From: Tautonia rosea
GTDB taxonomy: Bacteria; Planctomycetota; Planctomycetia; Isosphaerales; Isosphaeraceae
Length of the DNA stretch: 64,000 nt
Reading direction: 5' to 3'
NCBI RefSeq assembly: GCF_012958305.1
Contig: NZ_JABBYO010000003.1
Location: forward strand, 496,001-560,000
A program made the translations under genes and the position numbers. How positions within the stretch are numbered: the stretch's first letter is position 1; the number at the start of each line of letters is the position of its first letter. The notes under the pieces were generated by a model that saw only the letters and a list, made by a program, of their open reading frames with translations, searched no databases and was not told the origin of the DNA. Below are positions 62,516 to 64,000 of this stretch, piece after piece.

Positions 62516-64000
62516 CCGAAGCCAGTTCTCAGAGTGGATCGACGCCCGGACCGGACTCGTCTCGCGCGTCTCCGGTCTTTCCGGGGAAACGGTCCAAGGC
62601 GGTGCCGGGCTGCGACACGTGTTCGGCTCGGCGCTGGCCGGAGCGTTCCTGATCCAGCTCATCACCGGTTTGTTGCTGATGACCTCGTATGTGCCGTCCT
62701 CCTCCCACGCCTGGGGGAGTGTCTGGTTCATCGAGCGCGAGATGATGTTGGGCTGGGTGATCCGGGGCCTGCACCACTTTGGCTCCTCGGCCGTGGTCAT
62801 TTTGCTGGCCCTGCACCTAGTTCAAACGATCGTGATGGCCTCGTACCGGGCTCCCCGAGAGTTCAACTGGTGGCTTGGCCTGATCATGATGTTTGCCGTC
62901 CTCGGCCTGGCCCTGACCGGCTACCTGCTTCCGTGGGACCAGAAAGGTTACTGGGCGACCCGGGTTGCCACCAACATCGCCGGCACGACTCCTGTGATCG
63001 GTCCGCTCGCGCAGCAAGTGCTCGTCGGCGGGATCGAATACGGCAATCAGACGCTCACCCGACTTTATGGACTGCACGTTGGTCTATTACCGCTGGTCAT
63101 CATTCTTTGCCTCCTCGGACACTGGGCCCTGGCCCGTCGTCATGGCCTGAATGGCAAGGAACGGCCCCAACGAACCGACTCCTACTGGCCCGCTCAGGCG
63201 TTTTACAATCTGGCGGCAATTGGCCTCGTGCTCGCAATCTTGCTCGGTGTGGTCCTCTACGAAGGCGGTGCCGGCCTTGAAGCCCCGGCCGATCCGACTG
63301 GGACTGATTATCCCGCTCGTCCCGAGTGGTACTTTCTCGCACTCTATCAGCTGCTCAATGAGTTCGAGAGCGATACCGAGATTATCGGGACGATGGTCAT
63401 TCCCGGCACGATTGTGACAATCCTGTTTTTTCTCCCGATCCTTGACCGCCTGTTTCCGAAGCGATTGGTCCACTTTGGGGCCTGCGCGCTGATCTTCGGC
63501 GTGCTTGGCGGCGCCGGATACTTGATGAGCAAGGCCCTGCTAGCCGACTGGAACGATGCGGCCTTTATCCTTGCTCGCCAGGAGGCCGACGAGCAACGTG
63601 ATCGGGCCGACCAGCTCGCCGAGGCCAACGGCCTTCCACCTGACGGCGCAAGTTACCTGATGGCCCGCGATCCCCTGTCTCGGGGAATGGACCTACTCGA
63701 AGCGAACTGCCTGAGCTGTCATGCATACGGTGGCAAAGTTCGGGTCCAGCTTCAGGTGGCTCAGCCCACCGCCGAGCAACTGGCCTCTGCGGATCCGACG
63801 CGCTTCGCGGAACTCGGCCAATCGCTGTCCGATCCCGTTCTCCGGTCCCTTGCGTTCGCCTTGCCCGAGGATTTTATGGCCGAAGAGGTCAGAAGAGACG
63901 AGAACGACGTAACCCAGACTAAGGTGATCCTCAAGGGGAAAAATGCCGGAGGAGAGCGTGTCGAGGCCGAGCTGGTCGAGGGACGTTCCCATGTGATCGT
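62508..64000 (+). CDS. cytochrome b fused to a cytochrome c domain (partial, runs off the right edge)
   Basis: 497 codons seen, 3' end beyond the window. It starts at TTG 62508, with GAGGAG at 62492-62497, inside the Rieske stop region. The first part is a cytochrome b: GLHHFGSS and LALHLVQ on helix 2, then GLHVGLL and LLGHW on helix 4 supply the four haem ligands, and PEWYF (quinol site) lies at about residue 270. Subunit IV-like helices follow. From about residue 395 a c-type haem site, CLSCH (401-405), opens a cytochrome c domain. Quinol:cytochrome c or alternative electron transfer is expected. Confidence 0.9.
   Translation, partial: MRNRSQFSEWIDARTGLVSRVSGLSGETVQGGAGLRHVFGSALAGAFLIQLITGLLLMTSYVPSSSHAWGSVWFIEREMMLGWVIRGLHHFGSSAVVILLALHLVQTIVMASYRAPREFNWWLGLIMMFAVLGLALTGYLLPWDQKGYWATRVATNIAGTTPVIGPLAQQVLVGGIEYGNQTLTRLYGLHVGLLPLVIILCLLGHWALARRHGLNGKERPQRTDSYWPAQAFYNLAAIGLVLAILLGVVLYEGGAGLEAPADPTGTDYPARPEWYFLALYQLLNEFESDTEIIGTMVIPGTIVTILFFLPILDRLFPKRLVHFGACALIFGVLGGAGYLMSKALLADWNDAAFILARQEADEQRDRADQLAEANGLPPDGASYLMARDPLSRGMDLLEANCLSCHAYGGKVRVQLQVAQPTAEQLASADPTRFAELGQSLSDPVLRSLAFALPEDFMAEEVRRDENDVTQTKVILKGKNAGGERVEAELVEGRSHVI

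Noticed and set aside
1-64000. CRISPR array, prophage, insertion sequence or integrase
   Set aside because: No regularly spaced repeats, transposase or recombinase motifs were seen in any frame.

Overview
The window reads as chromosomal DNA of a high-GC planctomycete, most like the Isosphaeraceae (inference). The evidence is: a secreted PSCyt1/DUF1549/DUF1553 protein followed by a Tat-exported DUF1501 protein, a fused SecD-SecF, a TPR protein with two RNA polymerase alpha-CTD-like domains, BlaI/M56 and DUF4380 genes, M/G-rich secreted proteins, and tRNA genes that do not encode CCA. No phage, integrase, transposase or CRISPR array was recognised.

Layout. 1-2.0 kb: the 5' end of a TPR gene, an Asp-rich small protein and a Gfo/Idh/MocA oxidoreductase. 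2.2-5.8 kb: a tRNA-His, a slipin with repeated entry modules, then a minus-strand array of 13 tRNAs, several with odd features. 6.2-13.6 kb: a membrane-anchored HtrA protease, an MFS carrier, malate dehydrogenase and a CbiM(N)QO cobalt/nickel importer with a palindrome upstream. 13.8-24.8 kb: small and housekeeping genes (LigD-type phosphoesterase domain, ferritin-like, glutamine synthetase, SPW protein, double-YHS protein, lspA-dksA, a sterol-type SDR, DJ-1/PfpI, BlaI-M56 pair, uracil-DNA glycosylase). 25.0-33.7 kb: citramalate synthase, Nudix, secDF-yajC-tgt and the TPR/alpha-CTD protein. 33.9-43.4 kb: a gluzincin, DUF4380, a GT4 glycosyltransferase, the pyc-birA pair and an FkbM methyltransferase. 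43.5-49.6 kb: PSCyt1/DUF1549, DUF1501, a tandem cyanophycinase-family protein and a small membrane protein. 49.9-57.6 kb: a block of secreted STN/TPR/DUF2135-type proteins, an HtrA pseudoprotease and a sigma-54 activator. 58.1-64.0 kb: two hypothetical genes, a LegB-like dehydratase, an NrnA-like DHH phosphoesterase, and a Rieske protein overlapping a cytochrome b-c fusion that runs off the window.

How the genes fit together. BirA lies directly downstream of pyc and would biotinylate its C-terminal lysine. Tgt, YajC and SecDF form the usual tRNA-modification/translocase neighbourhood. CbiM, CbiQ and CbiO form one metal importer. The BlaI repressor and M56 sensor-protease form an antirepressor pair. 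The Rieske and cytochrome b-c genes start a respiratory quinol oxidase operon. The most unusual items are the tRNA array, the TPR/alpha-CTD protein, the HtrA pseudoprotease with its neighbours, the slipin with three entry repeats, and the A9 run just before the stop of the 56.0-57.6 kb gene, where slippage would join it to the next reading frame.

Start codons were chosen from Shine-Dalgarno spacing and N-terminal domain content. Several differ from the longest possible reading frame, and the reason is given in each case.
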